A stretch of DNA of 64,000 bases, from NCBI RefSeq assembly GCF_000600335.2, contig NZ_KK088593.1, positions 1-64,000 of the forward strand. The letters are read 5' to 3'. This document shows, in pieces, positions 8,997-18,930 of the stretch (the first letter of the stretch is position 1; each line of letters starts with the position of its first letter). The DNA is from Rubellimicrobium mesophilum DSM 19309. Its GTDB lineage: Bacteria > Pseudomonadota > Alphaproteobacteria > Rhodobacterales > Rhodobacteraceae. The translations under genes were made by a program, and so were the position numbers. The notes under the pieces are model-generated. The model saw only the letters and a list, made by a program, of their open reading frames with translations. It did no database searches and was not told the DNA's origin.

Positions 8997-9656
8997 ATGG
9001 TCCGCGCGCTGATCCCCGAGCTCGTCCTGACGGACCCCGAGGCGGGCGCCGCCGAGATGCAGCGGGTCTTCGGCTTCTCGCCCAAGGATGGGCGGATGGT
9101 TCTGGGCTCTCAGTCCGTGATCCTGTCCCGGGGCGAACCGGACGGACGGCACGGGCGGATCGACCACCTCGCGCTGTCGGTGCCGGACGTGCCGGCGGCG
9201 CTGCGGGAATGCCTGTCGAGGGGCGGGCGGCTCTCGGAGGCGACACCGGACGGCCCCCTGTCCATCCCGGAATTCTGGGAGAGCGGCGTGGACTACGTGT
9301 TCCTCGACGGCCCGGAGGGGGCGAAGGTGGAGCTGATCGCCCGTCGCCCGCCCACGCCGCGCCTGCCTTGGGGGCACGACCACATCGGCATCTCCTGCGC
9401 CGGGATCGGCGCGATGCGAGGGTTCTTCCTGGAGCTCGGCCTGACCGAGCTGGCGACGGTCACGCTGGAGCGGCCCGAAGGGCGCGTGGGCGTGGCCTTC
9501 CTCGCCTGGGGCGACAGCGTCCTGGAACTCTACTCCCTGCCCGAGACCCGCTCCGCTCCGTCGCTCGACTCGGCCCCCGGCTTCTGGCGGCTCCGGGCCG
9601 AGGGGATCGGGAAGCGGCGCGTCGGGCCCGAAGGCGTCGAGGTGCTACCGCTGTGA
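8997..9656 (+). CDS. VOC (glyoxalase/bleomycin-resistance fold) family protein
   Basis: 219 residues with two beta-alpha-beta-beta-beta units. The first starts ALIPELVLTDPEAGAAEMQR and contains DHLALSVPDVPAALRECLSRGGRL and DYVFLDGPEGAKVELIA. The second starts WGHDHIGISCAGIGAMRGFF and contains WGDSVLELYSLP. This pattern fits a metal-dependent VOC enzyme such as a lyase, dioxygenase or resistance protein; the substrate is not deducible. ATG 8997 is preceded by AACGGAG. Its end overlaps the convergent YdcZ gene by 12 bp. Confidence 0.75.
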   Translation: MVRALIPELVLTDPEAGAAEMQRVFGFSPKDGRMVLGSQSVILSRGEPDGRHGRIDHLALSVPDVPAALRECLSRGGRLSEATPDGPLSIPEFWESGVDYVFLDGPEGAKVELIARRPPTPRLPWGHDHIGISCAGIGAMRGFFLELGLTELATVTLERPEGRVGVAFLAWGDSVLELYSLPETRSAPSLDSAPGFWRLRAEGIGKRRVGPEGVEVLPL

Positions 9657-10076
9657 GGCGAGCGCCACGCCGGCGAGGATGACGAGCACCCCAGTGGCGC
9701 GGAGCGGGGCGCCCTCCGCCCCGTGGCACAGCGTGTCGATCATGGCACCCGAGACCATCTGCCCGGCGATCACGAGGAGGGCCGTCATCGTCGCGCCGAT
9801 GCGTGCCACCAGCCAGCTCCCCGCCGCCACGAAGACCACGCCGAGCGTGCCGCCCGCCCAGGCATAGGCCGGCGTCTCGGCCAGGCCGGAGAGGTCCGGG
9901 CGCGTGCCGGCCAGGGCCAGCAGCAGGGTGGCCGTGCCGAGCGCCAGGGAGCCGACGAGATGGTTCCAGAAGGACGCGCCGAGCGCCCCCTTGGCGAGCG
10001 AGAGCCGCCCGTTGACCTGCCGGCTGAGGCCGATCAGCGCTCCGGCCAGGACCGCCATGCCGATGGCGAGCGTCAT
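9645..10076 (-). CDS. DMT superfamily YdcZ-type small membrane protein, distal partner
   Basis: 143 residues with about five hydrophobic helices (MTLAIGMAVLAGALIGLSRQ, FWNHLVGSLALGTATLLLAL, WAGGTLGVVFVAAGSWLVAR, TALLVIAGQMVSGAMI, TGVLVILAGVALA). The QVNG and WNHLVGS pattern is typical of YdcZ/DUF606 proteins, half-size members of the drug/metabolite transporter superfamily. It overlaps the upstream YdcZ-like gene by 4 nt (10073-10076), and such genes commonly occur as pairs that probably form a heterodimeric transporter. Substrate unknown. Confidence 0.8.
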   Translation of the reverse strand: MTLAIGMAVLAGALIGLSRQVNGRLSLAKGALGASFWNHLVGSLALGTATLLLALAGTRPDLSGLAETPAYAWAGGTLGVVFVAAGSWLVARIGATMTALLVIAGQMVSGAMIDTLCHGAEGAPLRATGVLVILAGVALASQR

Positions 10077-10546
10077 GCCGGTGCTCCGAAGATCAGGATC
10101 GTGCTGCCGCCGAGGATCAGGGTCAGGGCCGCGAGGTCCCGGACCGTCGGCCGTCGTCGCGGGAGACCCAGGAGGCCCCAGCGGTCCGCCGCGAGGCCGA
10201 ACGCCGCCTGGCCGACGAGGCCCAGAGCCAGCGTCCCCGACAGCGCCAGGGCCGTGTTCGCGGCCATCGAGGACAGCATCACCGTGACCGCGCCCGAGAG
10301 GCCGCCGAGATAGGCCCAGGACGGCGCCTCCAGCCCGCGTCCTCGCCGGGCGAGGAGCGCAAGCGCCAGCCCTGCGGCCAGGGTTCCTGTCGCGTGAGGT
10401 ACCAGCGAGCCAAGGAGCGGCCCGGCGTTCCGCGTGACCTCGGCGTTGCAGAGCACCATGAGGGACAGGAGGCCGCCGGTGGCCAAGGCTGCGAACGAGT
10501 GGACCAGGCGCGTGGATGAGGCCGTGTGAGGGCCATTCGCGGCCAT
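10073..10546 (-). CDS. DMT superfamily YdcZ-type small membrane protein, proximal partner
   Basis: 157 residues with five predicted membrane helices (FAALATGGLLSLMVLCNAEV, LVPHATGTLAAGLALALLAR, WAYLGGLSGAVTVMLSSMAA, TLALGLVGQAAFGLAADRWG, LAALTLILGGSTILIFG). ATG 10546 is preceded by GGGAGTG; an open frame runs further upstream to 10789 with no helix. It is translationally coupled to the following partner gene through an ATGA overlap. The pair is divergent from rpsD. Confidence 0.78.
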   Translation of the reverse strand: MAANGPHTASSTRLVHSFAALATGGLLSLMVLCNAEVTRNAGPLLGSLVPHATGTLAAGLALALLARRGRGLEAPSWAYLGGLSGAVTVMLSSMAANTALALSGTLALGLVGQAAFGLAADRWGLLGLPRRRPTVRDLAALTLILGGSTILIFGAPA

Positions 10547-10803
10547 GTGGTTCACTCCCGCCAGTGCTGCGCGACCCGGAAGGCGGGCAGGCCGTGGTGC
10601 CGAGGTTGCTTCAGGGTCCGTCCGCGCTGCGTCGTCCCAGGCAGCCTCCGGGTTCGGGCGAGGGTTGACAACCTCTGCGCCCCGGGTCAAGAGCCGCGCC
10701 TGGTGTTGGTGGCCCCCGCGAGGGGATGCCTGTCGCCCCGTTCGGGGGAAAGGACAACGCCCTTCAACCCCGGCCTCACCAGGCCACATGAAGGAGATCA
10801 GAG

Positions 10804-11427
10804 GTGACGAAACGCACCGCTGCCAAATACAAGCTTGACCGCCGCATGGGCGAGAACGTCTTCGGCCGTCCGAAGTCGCCCGTCAACAAGCGCGAATACG
10901 GCCCCGGCCAGCACGGCCAGCGCCGCAAGAACAAGCTGTCGGACTTCGGCACGCAGCTCCGCGCCAAGCAGAAGCTCAAGGGCTACTACGGCGACCTGAC
11001 CGAGAAGCAGTTCAAGCGCATCTACGCCGAGGCCGCCCGCGTGAAGGGTGACACCGGCGAGAACCTGATCGGCTTCCTCGAGCGCCGCCTCGACGCCGTG
11101 GTCTACCGCGCCAAGTTCGTGCCCACCATCTGGGCCGCCCGCCAGTTCGTGAACCACGCCCACGTGCTGGTGAACGGCAAGTCGGTGAACATCCCCTCCT
11201 ACCGCGTGAAGGAAGGCGACGTCATCGAGGTGCGGACGAAGTCCAAGCAGCTCGGCCTGATCCAGGAAGCCATCCAGCTCACCGAGCGGGACGTGCCCGA
11301 CTACATCGAGGTCGACCACAACAAGCTGACCGCGACCTTCGTGCGCACGCCGGGCCTTTCGGACGTGCCCTATCCGGTCATCATGCAGCCCTCGCTGGTG
11401 GTCGAGTTCTACGCCAAGAACGGCTGA
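10804..11427 (+). CDS. rpsD: 30S ribosomal protein S4
   Basis: 207 residues. Contains the S4 N-terminal domain ([38 protein letters not shown]) and the S4 RNA-binding domain ([40 protein letters not shown]). S4 binds 16S rRNA early in 30S assembly. GTG 10804 is fixed by AAGGAG at 10791-10796. It is monocistronic: a strong terminator follows at 11454. A TTGACA at 10665-10670 could be the -35 of its promoter, but I see no good -10. Confidence 0.98.
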   Translation: MTKRTAAKYKLDRRMGENVFGRPKSPVNKREYGPGQHGQRRKNKLSDFGTQLRAKQKLKGYYGDLTEKQFKRIYAEAARVKGDTGENLIGFLERRLDAVVYRAKFVPTIWAARQFVNHAHVLVNGKSVNIPSYRVKEGDVIEVRTKSKQLGLIQEAIQLTERDVPDYIEVDHNKLTATFVRTPGLSDVPYPVIMQPSLVVEFYAKNG

Positions 11428-11453
11428 TAACAGCCCTTCCGGCCAAGGTTTCG

Positions 11454-11485
11454 GACCCGTCGCAGCCACCTGCGGCGGGTCTTTT
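11454..11485 (+). terminator. Intrinsic terminator after rpsD
   Basis: GACCCG-TC-GCAG pairs with CTGC-GG-CGGGTC (11454-11481), ten paired bases around a small internal mismatch and a 4-nt loop, followed by TTTT at 11482-11485. Confidence 0.85.
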
Positions 11486-11526
11486 CGTTGCCGAATCCGC
11501 GTGACCCGTGCAAGGAGGGACCCATC

Positions 11527-12976
11527 ATGGTCCAGACCGCACCCCGCGGGCGCATCGCCCCGAGCCATCCCGTCCATGCCCGCATCGAGGGCGCCGTCGT
11601 CATCATCGGCTTCGGCTCGATCGGCATGGGCACGCTCCCCCTGATCGAGCGGCACTTCGAATACGACGCCGCGCGCCTGACGGTGATCGACCCCGATCCC
11701 GACATGGGCAACTGGCTGAGGCAGCACCGGATCAACCACCTCAACGTGGGGGCTCACGCGCGCGAACTACCGCGAGGTGCTGGGCGGGCTCTTCGCCGGC
11801 GGCCCCGGCTTCTGCGTCAACGTCTCGGTGGACGTGTCCTCGCTCGACGTGATGACCTTCTGCCGCGAGATCGGGGTGCTCTACATCGACACGGTGGCGG
11901 AACCCTGGGCCGGCTTCTACTTCGAGACGCCCGACAACGAGGCCCGGACCAACTACGCCCTGCGCCAGGCGGTGCGGGACGAGGCCGCGCGCCACCCTGG
12001 CGGCTCCACGGCGGTGAGCTGCTGCGGTGCCAATCCTGGCATGGTGTCGTGGTTCGTCAAGGAGGCGCTCCTGCGGCTGGCCTCCGATCTGGGGCGCGAT
12101 CCGGGGGCGCCGACGACCCGCGAGGGCTGGGCGCGGCTCATGCGGGATCTCGGCGTCAAGGGCCTGCACATCGCCGAGTGCGACACCCAGGTCCGCCCCC
12201 GCCCCCGCCCGCGCGGGACCTTCGTCAACACGTGGTCCGTCGAGGGCTTCATCGCCGAGGGGCTCCAGCCCGCCGAGCTCGGCTGGGGCAGCTTCGAGCC
12301 CTGGTTCCCGGAGAACGGCCACCGGCACGGGCAGGGCTGCCGCTCCGCGATCTGGCTCGAGCGGCCGGGCGCGATCACCCGCGTCCATAGCTGGTGCCCG
12401 ACCCCGGGGCCGCAGTTCGGCTTCCTCGTCACCCACAACGAGGCGATCTCGATCGCGGACTACTACACCGTCGGCGACCCTGCCACGCCGGAGTTTCGCC
12501 CGACCTGCCATTACGCCTACCACCCCTGCGACGAGGCGGTGCTGTCGCTCGAGGAGATGTTCGGCTCGGGGCGCAAGCAGGACCGGCAGGACATCCTGAC
12601 CGCCGATGAGATCACCGACGGTCGTGACGAGCTGGGGGTCCTGCTCTTCGGGCACGAGAGGAACGCGCTCTGGTACGGCTCGCGGCTGACGAACGCCGAG
12701 GCGCGGCAGCTCGCGCCCTTGCAGAACGCGACCGGGCTCCAGGTCTCCTCCGCCATCATCGCCGGCATGGTCTGGGCCCTGGAGAACCCAAAAGCCGGGA
12801 TCGTCGAGACCGACGAGATGGACCACGCCCGCTGCCTGGAAATCCAGCGTCCCTACCTGGGCTCCGTCGAGGCGCATTACACCGACTGGACGCCCCTCTC
12901 GGATCGCTGGGAGCTGTTCCCCGAGGACATCGACGAGTCCGAGCCCTGGGCCTTCCGCAACGTGCTGGCGACCTGA
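11527..12976 (+). CDS. hss: Homospermidine synthase (one frameshift in this sequence)
   Basis: NAD-dependent enzyme that makes sym-homospermidine from putrescine, the usual long polyamine of many alphaproteobacteria. The start frame (ATG 11527, AAGGAGGG upstream) shows VVIIGFGSIGMGTLPLIERH, a Rossmann NAD site. The remaining two thirds (GFCVNVSVDVSSLDVM, YIDTVAEPWAGFYF, SCCGANPGMVSWFVKEALL, GFLVTHNEAISIADYY, GMVWALENPKAGIVETDEMD) lie in another frame ending at 12976. The break is at the G-run 11748-11752; one G fewer, or two more, joins the frames as NV-LTRANYREVLGGL. Expected length about 480 residues, normal for the family. Saccharopine dehydrogenase is the nearest alternative fold, but the motifs fit Hss. 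Confidence 0.9.
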
Positions 12977-13120
12977 TCGAACATCATATTCGCCGCCGAC
13001 TTCCTCGGGGCCGTAAACGGTTTCTTAATCTTTCTCTGCCATGGTGATCCTGTCCCCGGGTCGCCGCCCGGCGGGGTAGGGCAAGCTGCGCCTTCCGCGC
13101 AGGCGCCGTGGGAGGTCGCC

Positions 13121-13390
13121 CTAGACCTCGGCCAGGATGCGATCCATGGCGCTGTCGCCCCGCACATAGCCCTCGCGAGGCTGGAGGAAAGTCCGCTCGG
13201 TCGCTTCCAGCTCCTCCATCTCGTCGACATGGAAGCTCCGCCAGCCCTTGCGAGACTGCCACCCGACGAGGCGCAGCCGTCCGCCATCCACTCCGAGCCG
13301 ATAGGGCTCCACGCTGCGATGCTCGTCGTGGTAGCGGAACTCGATGACACGGCGGTCACGGATCGCCTGCCTCAGGAGAGTTTCGGACAT
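13121..13390 (-). CDS. Small stand-alone WYL-domain protein
   Basis: 89 residues from ATG 13390 (GGAGG upstream). The sequence IRDRRVIEFRYHDEHRSVEP, LRLVGWQSRKGWRSFHVDEM matches a WYL domain, an SH3-like ligand-sensing fold usually fused to a helix-turn-helix in transcriptional regulators, some of them controlling defence systems. There is no helix-turn-helix here and none in the neighbouring gene, so it is WYL-only. It lies 59 bp downstream of, and in the same direction as, the RTX gene. What it senses cannot be told from sequence. Confidence 0.7.
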   Translation of the reverse strand: MSETLLRQAIRDRRVIEFRYHDEHRSVEPYRLGVDGGRLRLVGWQSRKGWRSFHVDEMEELEATERTFLQPREGYVRGDSAMDRILAEV

Positions 13391-13449
13391 GGCGGCCTCC
13401 GTTCGGCGACGGGAGGGGGCAGGGGCTCCCTCCCGGTCCGGTGCGCGGT

Positions 13450-14668
13450 TCAGAGGAGGAAGTCGTCCGCCTGCAACAGGCGGTCGCCCGCGTCGACCAG
13501 GAAGGCCAGCTCGGGCCTCGAGCCGTCGTCCAAGTTGACCTGCACCTCCTGATAGCCGTTCGTTTCGCGCAGGTCCGCGATGCGGACCTCGTAGGCTCCA
13601 TCGAAGGCGGCGCGTCCGATGAAGTCGAGGCCCAGGTCCGACACGTCCGACAGGTCGATCAGGTCGTCGGCTTCGAAGTCCTGGATGCGGTCCTCGGTGA
13701 GGCCGACGGCGTCGTATCGGGCCTCGCCGACGAGGAAGTGGAAGGTGTCGGCGCCACGTCCGCCGAACAGCGTATCCACTCCGGCGCCACCGCGAAGGAA
13801 GTCGTCGCCCAGGCCGCCGATGAGCACGTCGCCGCCTCTCTGGCCCAAGAGGTCGTCGTCGCCCCGGTTGCCGTTCAGCAGGTCGCCCCCGCTCCCGCCG
13901 TTGAGGCTGTCGAGGGCGCCGCCGCCGCGCAGCTCGTCGCCGCCTGCTCCGCCGATCAGGGCGTCCTGGCCGTTTCCGCCGTCCAGGGTGTCCGATCCCT
14001 GCTCGCCGGCCAGCTCGTCGTTGCCTCGCTCGCCGGAGAGGAGGTCCGCCCCATCGCCCCCGCGGCGATGTCGTCACCGCCGCCAAGGCTCACCTCGTCG
14101 TCGCCGCCCATCGCGAGCACGCTCTGGTCATCGCTACCGAAGTTGCGGTCGTTCGAACGGTCGGAGAGCTCGATCCGCTCCGGCACCTCCGGCGAGGAGA
14201 CGATGAAGGTGTAGTCGCCGGTGCCGCCGGTGCCCTCGAACCGGAACGCTTCGTCGACATAATCCACGCCTTCGCTGTGAATCGCGACGTAGTAGGTGCC
14301 CGAGACGTCCACGCTGAAGGTGAATCGCGGATCGAGGGTGGTGAACGAGCCGTCGTCCGCCGGGTCGCCATCGCTGACGGTCTCGATGAGTCGGCCGCGC
14401 GCGTCGATCAGGTCGAATTCGAGGTCCACGTCGCCGCCGACGAGATCGCCCGAGCCGTCGTCGATGTCGAAGGTATAGGTCTGATCCTTGATGAGCGTGA
14501 CCCCGATGAGGTCCACGTCGCCCGGCACGTCGATGCTCTGGCTGGACGCCACCGCCGAGGACTCGCCCGGGTCATTGACGCCGGGGCGTCGCCGGGCGTG
14601 AGCTGGGTCTGAAGCAGATAGTTCTGTGTCTTCAGGAAATCGGCGCTGAAGCTGAAGTTGGTCGACAT
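13450..14668 (-). CDS. RTX-repeat secreted protein with PPC-like N-terminal domain (two frameshifts)
   Basis: Joining three frames gives about 406 residues. From ATG 14668 (GGAGG upstream): MSTNFSFSADFLKTQNYLLQ, then a beta-rich domain (DVDLIGVTLIKDQTYTFDID to FTFSVDVSGTYYVAIHSEG) like bacterial pre-peptidase C-terminal domains. Next come RTX repeats (GGDDEVSLGGGDDIAAG, then GGDVLIGGLGDDFLRGGAGV) and a C-terminal tail ending DDFLL. Breaks are at the G-run 14583-14586 and the C-run 14057-14061 (plus strand); adding one base at each restores the frame. Probably exported by a type I system through its C-terminus; no exporter is encoded here. Substrate or role unknown. Confidence 0.72.
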
Positions 14669-15098
14669 TCATTCCTCCGAAGCACGCCGGGAGCGGCGCG
14701 TCTGGCCGGCTCGGTTTCCCATGAACCCCGGCCGGGTTGGGCCCCATTGTCCCTAAGCTAGCAGCGGGCCGCCATCCGGACAGGGTCTGGCCCGGAAACC
14801 GGCGTGTTATCAAGCAGAAGGCGACATCGACCGATCACGGGAAACCGTGGGCCTGCAGGGGGTGTCCACCGTTCGAGCCGCCCGTCGGTCTTGCGGGACG
14901 GCGTCCCGGTCGCCATCTCCGCTCCCAGAGATTCAAGGAGTCCAGGATGCGAAGCGAGACCTTCGGCAGCGGAATGCGCGGGCGTCGTCGCCCGGGGGTG
15001 GAGGTGCACCGGCTGTTCACCACGACGGGTGGGTCCGGGTTTCGGCCCGCGCTGGCCGGAGAGGGCCCTGGCTGCGCCTCGACCGCGGGGTGCTGACG
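14669..15098. other. 430-bp divergent intergenic region
   Basis: Between the RTX gene and the DsbA-like gene. I see no RNA gene or terminator. It holds short GC-rich dyads and one weak candidate small reading frame at 14947-15096. It probably contains both divergent promoters, but none is recognisable. Confidence 0.5.
14947..15096 (+). CDS. Possible 49-residue small protein
   Basis: The reading frame MRSETFGSGMRGRRRPGVEV to ASTAGC starts 6 bp after a good AAGGAG and ends 2 bp before the DsbA-like gene ATG. Only the ribosome site and position support it. The Arg/Gly-rich composition is what a GC-rich spacer would give by chance, and I recognise no family. Confidence 0.2.
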   Translation: MRSETFGSGMRGRRRPGVEVHRLFTTTGGSGFRPALAGEGPGCASTAGC

Positions 15099-15701
15099 AT
15101 GGCCGAGCTCATCTATGGCTTCGATCCGCTCTGCGGCTGGTGCTACGGCATCGTCCCTGCCATGCGCCGCGTGGCGGAGGAGCATCCCGACATTCCGATC
15201 CGCCTCGTCATGCCGGGTCTCGTGGCCGGCGAGGGGGTGGGGCCCTATTCCCGGATGGCGGGCTACATCCGCGAGGCCGAGAAGCGTCTCGCGCAGGTCA
15301 CGGGGCAGGGGTCCTCGGAGGCGTTCTTCCGGCTCATCGAGACGCCGGGGGTCGAGGCGAACAGCGGGCCCCCTTGCGTCGCCATCGCCTATGTCGCGGG
15401 CCTCGCGCCGGAGCGGGCGGTGGACTTCGCCCATCTCGTGATCGAGGCGCATCATGGTGACGGCGCCGACCTCAACGATCCCGCCACCTATGCGCCACTG
15501 CTGAGCAAGGTCGGCCTTCCGGCCGACCTGCCCGACATCCACGATCCGGCGCTCGCCGAGTCGGTCTGGGCGGAAGGACGCAGGATCGGGTTGCGCGCCT
15601 TTCCCACGCTGGCCGTCGTCAGGGACGGGCGGGCGCGGGTCCTTCCGTCGGAGTTCGACCCGGAGCGGCTTTCGGAGCTCGTTGGCAACGCGGCGAAATG
15701 A
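15099..15701 (+). CDS. DsbA-family thioredoxin-fold protein
   Basis: 200 residues starting MAELIYGFDPLCGWCYGIVP. The CGWC at residues 12-15 is the redox-active CXXC of the thioredoxin fold, and AFPTLAVVRDGRARVLP supplies the cis-proline segment (FPT) and following strands. The lack of a signal peptide and the overall length fit cytosolic FrnE/2-hydroxychromene-isomerase-like DsbA relatives. Probably a thiol oxidoreductase or isomerase; substrate unknown. A GTG three codons upstream is an alternative start. Confidence 0.8.
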   Translation: MAELIYGFDPLCGWCYGIVPAMRRVAEEHPDIPIRLVMPGLVAGEGVGPYSRMAGYIREAEKRLAQVTGQGSSEAFFRLIETPGVEANSGPPCVAIAYVAGLAPERAVDFAHLVIEAHHGDGADLNDPATYAPLLSKVGLPADLPDIHDPALAESVWAEGRRIGLRAFPTLAVVRDGRARVLPSEFDPERLSELVGNAAK

Positions 15702-15755
15702 CGGTGGCGTCCTCCTGAGGGCGCCGCTATGACGGCGCGGAAAGGAGAAGCTCCC

Positions 15756-16838
15756 TTGACCCGGATCGTCCCGCAGCCCGGCATCATGGACATCGCCCTC
15801 TACGAGGGCGGCGCCTCGCACCTCGAGGGCAAGACCAACGTCCTGAAGCTCAGCTCCAACGAGAATCCCTTCGGACCGCCGGAGGCGGCCAAGGAGGCTT
15901 TCCTCCGCGCCGTCCGCGACCTGCACCGCTATCCGTCGACCGACCACGCCGCCCTTCGCCACGCGATCGGCGAGGTCTGGGGCCTGGAGCCGAGGCGGAT
16001 CATCTGCGGAGTGGGGTCGGACGAGATCATCCACTTCCTCTGCCAGGCCTATGCCGGCCCAGGCGACGAGGTCGTCCACACCGAGCACGGCTTCGCCATG
16101 TACCGAATCTCGGCGCTGGCGGCCGGCGCGACGCCCGTCGAGGTGCCCGAGCGGGAGCGGACCACCGACGTCGATGCGATCCTCGCGGCCTGCTCGGAGA
16201 GGACGAAGCTCGTCTTCATCGCCAATCCGAACAACCCGACCGGCACGATGATCGGGATGTCGGAGATCCGCCGGCTCGCCGAGGGCCTCCCGGAGCAGGC
16301 CATCCTGGTCCTGGATGGTGCCTATGCGGAGTACGTGGAGGGCTACGACGCCGGCACCTCGCTCATCGCCGAGCGCGACAACGTGGTGATGACGCGGACC
16401 TTCTCCAAGATCTATGGGTTGGGCGGGCTGCGGGTCGGCTGGGGCTACGGGCCGCAGGCGATCATCGACAACCTCAACCGCGTGCGCGGGCCCTTCAACC
16501 TGTCGAACGCCGCGCTGGTGGCCGCCGAGGCCGCCGTGCGTGACCGCGCCTGGGTGCAGAGGTGCCGGAGCGAGAACGCCCGTTGGCGCGACTGGCTGGC
16601 GCGCAAGCTCGCCGAGGTGGGCGTGCCCTCGGACGTGGCGACGGCCAACTTCGTCCTCGCCCGCTTCGCCGACGCGCAGGAGGCCAATGCCTGCGACGAG
16701 CATCTGCGGAGCGAGGGGATCATCGTCCGGCGCGTGGCCGGCTACAAGCTGCCCCACTGCCTGCGCATCACCGTGGGCGACGAAGCCTCCTGTCGCCGGG
16801 TGGCCCACGCGATCGGCCAGTTCAAGGGCGTCAGGTGA
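15756..16838 (+). CDS. hisC: Histidinol-phosphate aminotransferase
   Basis: PLP-dependent fold-type I aminotransferase of histidine biosynthesis; the clustering with tyrC suggests it may also serve aromatic amino acids. 360 residues. Visible are [43 protein letters not shown], the PLP lysine region [19 protein letters not shown] and the C-terminal LRITVGD. I prefer TTG 15756 because AAAGGAG ends 8 nt before it and the product then begins [13 protein letters not shown]; an in-frame ATG at 15729 has no ribosome site. Overlaps tyrC by 4 nt. Confidence 0.93.
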   Translation: MTRIVPQPGIMDIALYEGGASHLEGKTNVLKLSSNENPFGPPEAAKEAFLRAVRDLHRYPSTDHAALRHAIGEVWGLEPRRIICGVGSDEIIHFLCQAYAGPGDEVVHTEHGFAMYRISALAAGATPVEVPERERTTDVDAILAACSERTKLVFIANPNNPTGTMIGMSEIRRLAEGLPEQAILVLDGAYAEYVEGYDAGTSLIAERDNVVMTRTFSKIYGLGGLRVGWGYGPQAIIDNLNRVRGPFNLSNAALVAAEAAVRDRAWVQRCRSENARWRDWLARKLAEVGVPSDVATANFVLARFADAQEANACDEHLRSEGIIVRRVAGYKLPHCLRITVGDEASCRRVAHAIGQFKGVR

Positions 16839-17755
16839 TCTACGGACGCGTCGCCCTGATCGGGCTGGGTCTGATCGCCTCCTCGATGGCCCACGCCATG
16901 CGTCGCGGGGGCCTGGCCGGGGAGATCGTCGGCTACGCCAGGACCGCCGAGACCCGCGACGTCGCTCGCGAGATCGGGCTTTGCGACCGCGTCGTCGAGA
17001 CGGCGCGCGAGGCCGTCGAAGGCGCGGACCTCGTCGTCCTCTGCGTTCCGGTGGGGGCCATGGATGCCGTGGCCCGCGAGATCGCCCCCGCGCTCAAGCC
17101 CGGCGCGACGTTGAGCGACGTGGGCTCGGTCAAGCGGGCCGTGATCGAGGCGATGGCTCCGCATGTGCCATCGGGGGTCCATTTCGTCCCGGCGCACCCC
17201 CTCGCGGGGACGGAATACTCGGGTCCCCGCTCCGGTTTCGCCACGCTCTTCGACAACCGCTGGTGCATCCTGGTCCCCGGCGAAGCGGACCGCGCGGCCG
17301 TGGACCGGCTCGGGAGGCTCTGGCGCGGGATGGGCGCCAACGTGGACGAGATGGACGCGGGCCACCACGACCTTGTCCTCGCGGTCGTGTCCCACACGCC
17401 GCACCTCATCGCCTACACGATGGTGGGCGTGGCCGAGCACCTGGAGCAGGTCTCGAACAGCGAGGTCATCAAGTATTCGGCCTCCGGCTTCCGCGACTTC
17501 ACGCGGATCGCCGCCTCGGACCCGACGATGTGGCGCGACGTGTTCCTGACGAACCGGGACGCCACGCTCGATATCCTCGGGCGGTTCACCGAGGAGCTCT
17601 TCGTGCTCCAGCGGGCGATCAGGATGGGGGACGGGGCGCAACTGCACGACTACTTCACGCGGACCCGGGCGATCCGGCGCGGGATCGTGGAGGCCGGGCA
17701 GGACACGGCCGCGCCGGACTTCGGTCGCGTCCCGGCGCCGGAACCCGGCGGGTGA
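16835..17755 (+). CDS. tyrC: Prephenate/arogenate dehydrogenase
   Basis: 306 residues with an N-terminal NAD(P)-binding Rossmann fold ([20 protein letters not shown]) and the dehydrogenase core ([35 protein letters not shown], the catalytic His region [13 protein letters not shown]). Converts prephenate or arogenate towards tyrosine. GTG 16835 overlaps the hisC stop (GTGA) and its stop overlaps the next GTG, so hisC, tyrC and the extensin-like gene form a coupled operon. NAD versus NADP and prephenate versus arogenate preference are not predictable here. Confidence 0.92.
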   Translation: MIYGRVALIGLGLIASSMAHAMRRGGLAGEIVGYARTAETRDVAREIGLCDRVVETAREAVEGADLVVLCVPVGAMDAVAREIAPALKPGATLSDVGSVKRAVIEAMAPHVPSGVHFVPAHPLAGTEYSGPRSGFATLFDNRWCILVPGEADRAAVDRLGRLWRGMGANVDEMDAGHHDLVLAVVSHTPHLIAYTMVGVAEHLEQVSNSEVIKYSASGFRDFTRIAASDPTMWRDVFLTNRDATLDILGRFTEELFVLQRAIRMGDGAQLHDYFTRTRAIRRGIVEAGQDTAAPDFGRVPAPEPGG

Positions 17756-18930
17756 AGGCCGACGCGGCGGCCCTCCTCGCGTTGGGCCTCCTGCCGGGGC
17801 TGGCCTGGGCCGAGGCGCCCGAGACAAGTCCCCGCCCCGAGGTCCGCGCGATTGCGGAGCCGCCCGGGCGCCCCGAGGCGCGGCCGACGGGCGGTGCCGC
17901 GCTCGCCATCGAGCTGCATCCCGACGGCTCGCCGCTCGCGCAGGACGTCGCGCCGACCCTGCCAACGGTGCGGCCCGCCGATCCGCTGCCGAGCCCAGGC
18001 GCCGAGAGGCTGCCGACCGTCATGCGCGAGGCGCCGCTCCTTGAGGATGATCCGCCACCGCCGCGTCTGGAAGGTCCTCGGGCCATCGTGAGGGCCGAGG
18101 AGCTGATGACCGAGCCGCCGCCCGTTCCCGTGACCGTCGGCGGGTGGGAGGGCGCCCCCCCGCCCATCCGTCCGGCCGCAGAGCCGCCTCCATCCGTCCT
18201 CCCGGTCCCGGGCCGTCCCCGTTCCAGGCCACAGGCCCCGCAGGACCCGCAGCCGCTGCCCCCGTCCGAGCCCGACGCACCGCCGGCCTATGCGCCCGGT
18301 GCCCGCCCGGACGTCCTGCCCGAGGGGCTTGGCTACTCGCCCCTGGCCGTTGCCCGTGCCGTCCTGCCCGCCTCGCGGCCCTCTGGCATCGTCGAGCGCG
18401 CGGAGCAGCGGCGGGCCGAGCTCGTGCGCGGGCAGGTCTGCGGCGATCCGGCGATCCAGGGCGAGGTCATCGCCGCGATCCACGCGGGCGGTGGCTGCGG
18501 CGTCGAGGAGCCGGTCCTGGTCCGCTCCGTCGACGGCGTGCGCCTGTCGGAACCGGCCACCATGGACTGCGCCACCGCTCAGGCGCTGCTCGACTGGACG
18601 CGCGACGGAGCACGGCCGGCGGTAGGCAGCCGGGGCGGCGGGCTGGCGGAGCTGGAGGTCATGGGCAGCTACACCTGCCGGCCCCGAAACAACCAGGCGG
18701 GCGCCCGTCTCTCCGAGCACGGGAAGGGCAGGGCCATCGACATCGGCGCGGCGGTCCTTGCCGATGGATCGACCCTCAGCGTCTTGCGCGACTGGCCGGA
18801 CCCGGCGCTTCGACAGATGCGGGAGGCAGCCTGCGGGACCTTCTCGACGGTCCTGGGCCCGGGCGATCCGTTCCACGACGACCACCTTCACCTCGACACG
18901 GCCCGGGGGCGCGGCGCCTACTGTCGCTAG
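17752..18930 (+). CDS. Extensin-like domain protein, proline-rich, probably periplasmic
   Basis: 392 residues. The N-terminus ([20 protein letters not shown]) is a signal peptide with likely cleavage after AWA. A proline-rich disordered linker of about 170 residues follows. The C-terminal half carries the extensin-like family pattern: VCGDPAIQGE, GGGCGVEEPVLV, TMDCATAQALLDW, SYTCRPRNNQAGARLSEHGK, AIDIGAAVLADG and DPFHDDHLHLDTARGRGAYC. The conserved cysteines and the HGKGRAIDI and HxDHLH-like metal-site motifs resemble peptidoglycan peptidases of the VanY/DacB type, so a cell-wall role is likely. Its stop overlaps the stop of the convergent DUF2125 gene. Confidence 0.85.
   Translation: MKADAAALLALGLLPGLAWAEAPETSPRPEVRAIAEPPGRPEARPTGGAALAIELHPDGSPLAQDVAPTLPTVRPADPLPSPGAERLPTVMREAPLLEDDPPPPRLEGPRAIVRAEELMTEPPPVPVTVGGWEGAPPPIRPAAEPPPSVLPVPGRPRSRPQAPQDPQPLPPSEPDAPPAYAPGARPDVLPEGLGYSPLAVARAVLPASRPSGIVERAEQRRAELVRGQVCGDPAIQGEVIAAIHAGGGCGVEEPVLVRSVDGVRLSEPATMDCATAQALLDWTRDGARPAVGSRGGGLAELEVMGSYTCRPRNNQAGARLSEHGKGRAIDIGAAVLADGSTLSVLRDWPDPALRQMREAACGTFSTVLGPGDPFHDDHLHLDTARGRGAYCR

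Noticed and set aside
5594..9085. A 1163-codon open frame on the minus strand across nrdJ
   Set aside because: It lies antisense to nrdJ and the acidic protein gene and has the Arg/Val/His-rich make-up typical of GC-rich shadow frames; no ribosome site or domain.
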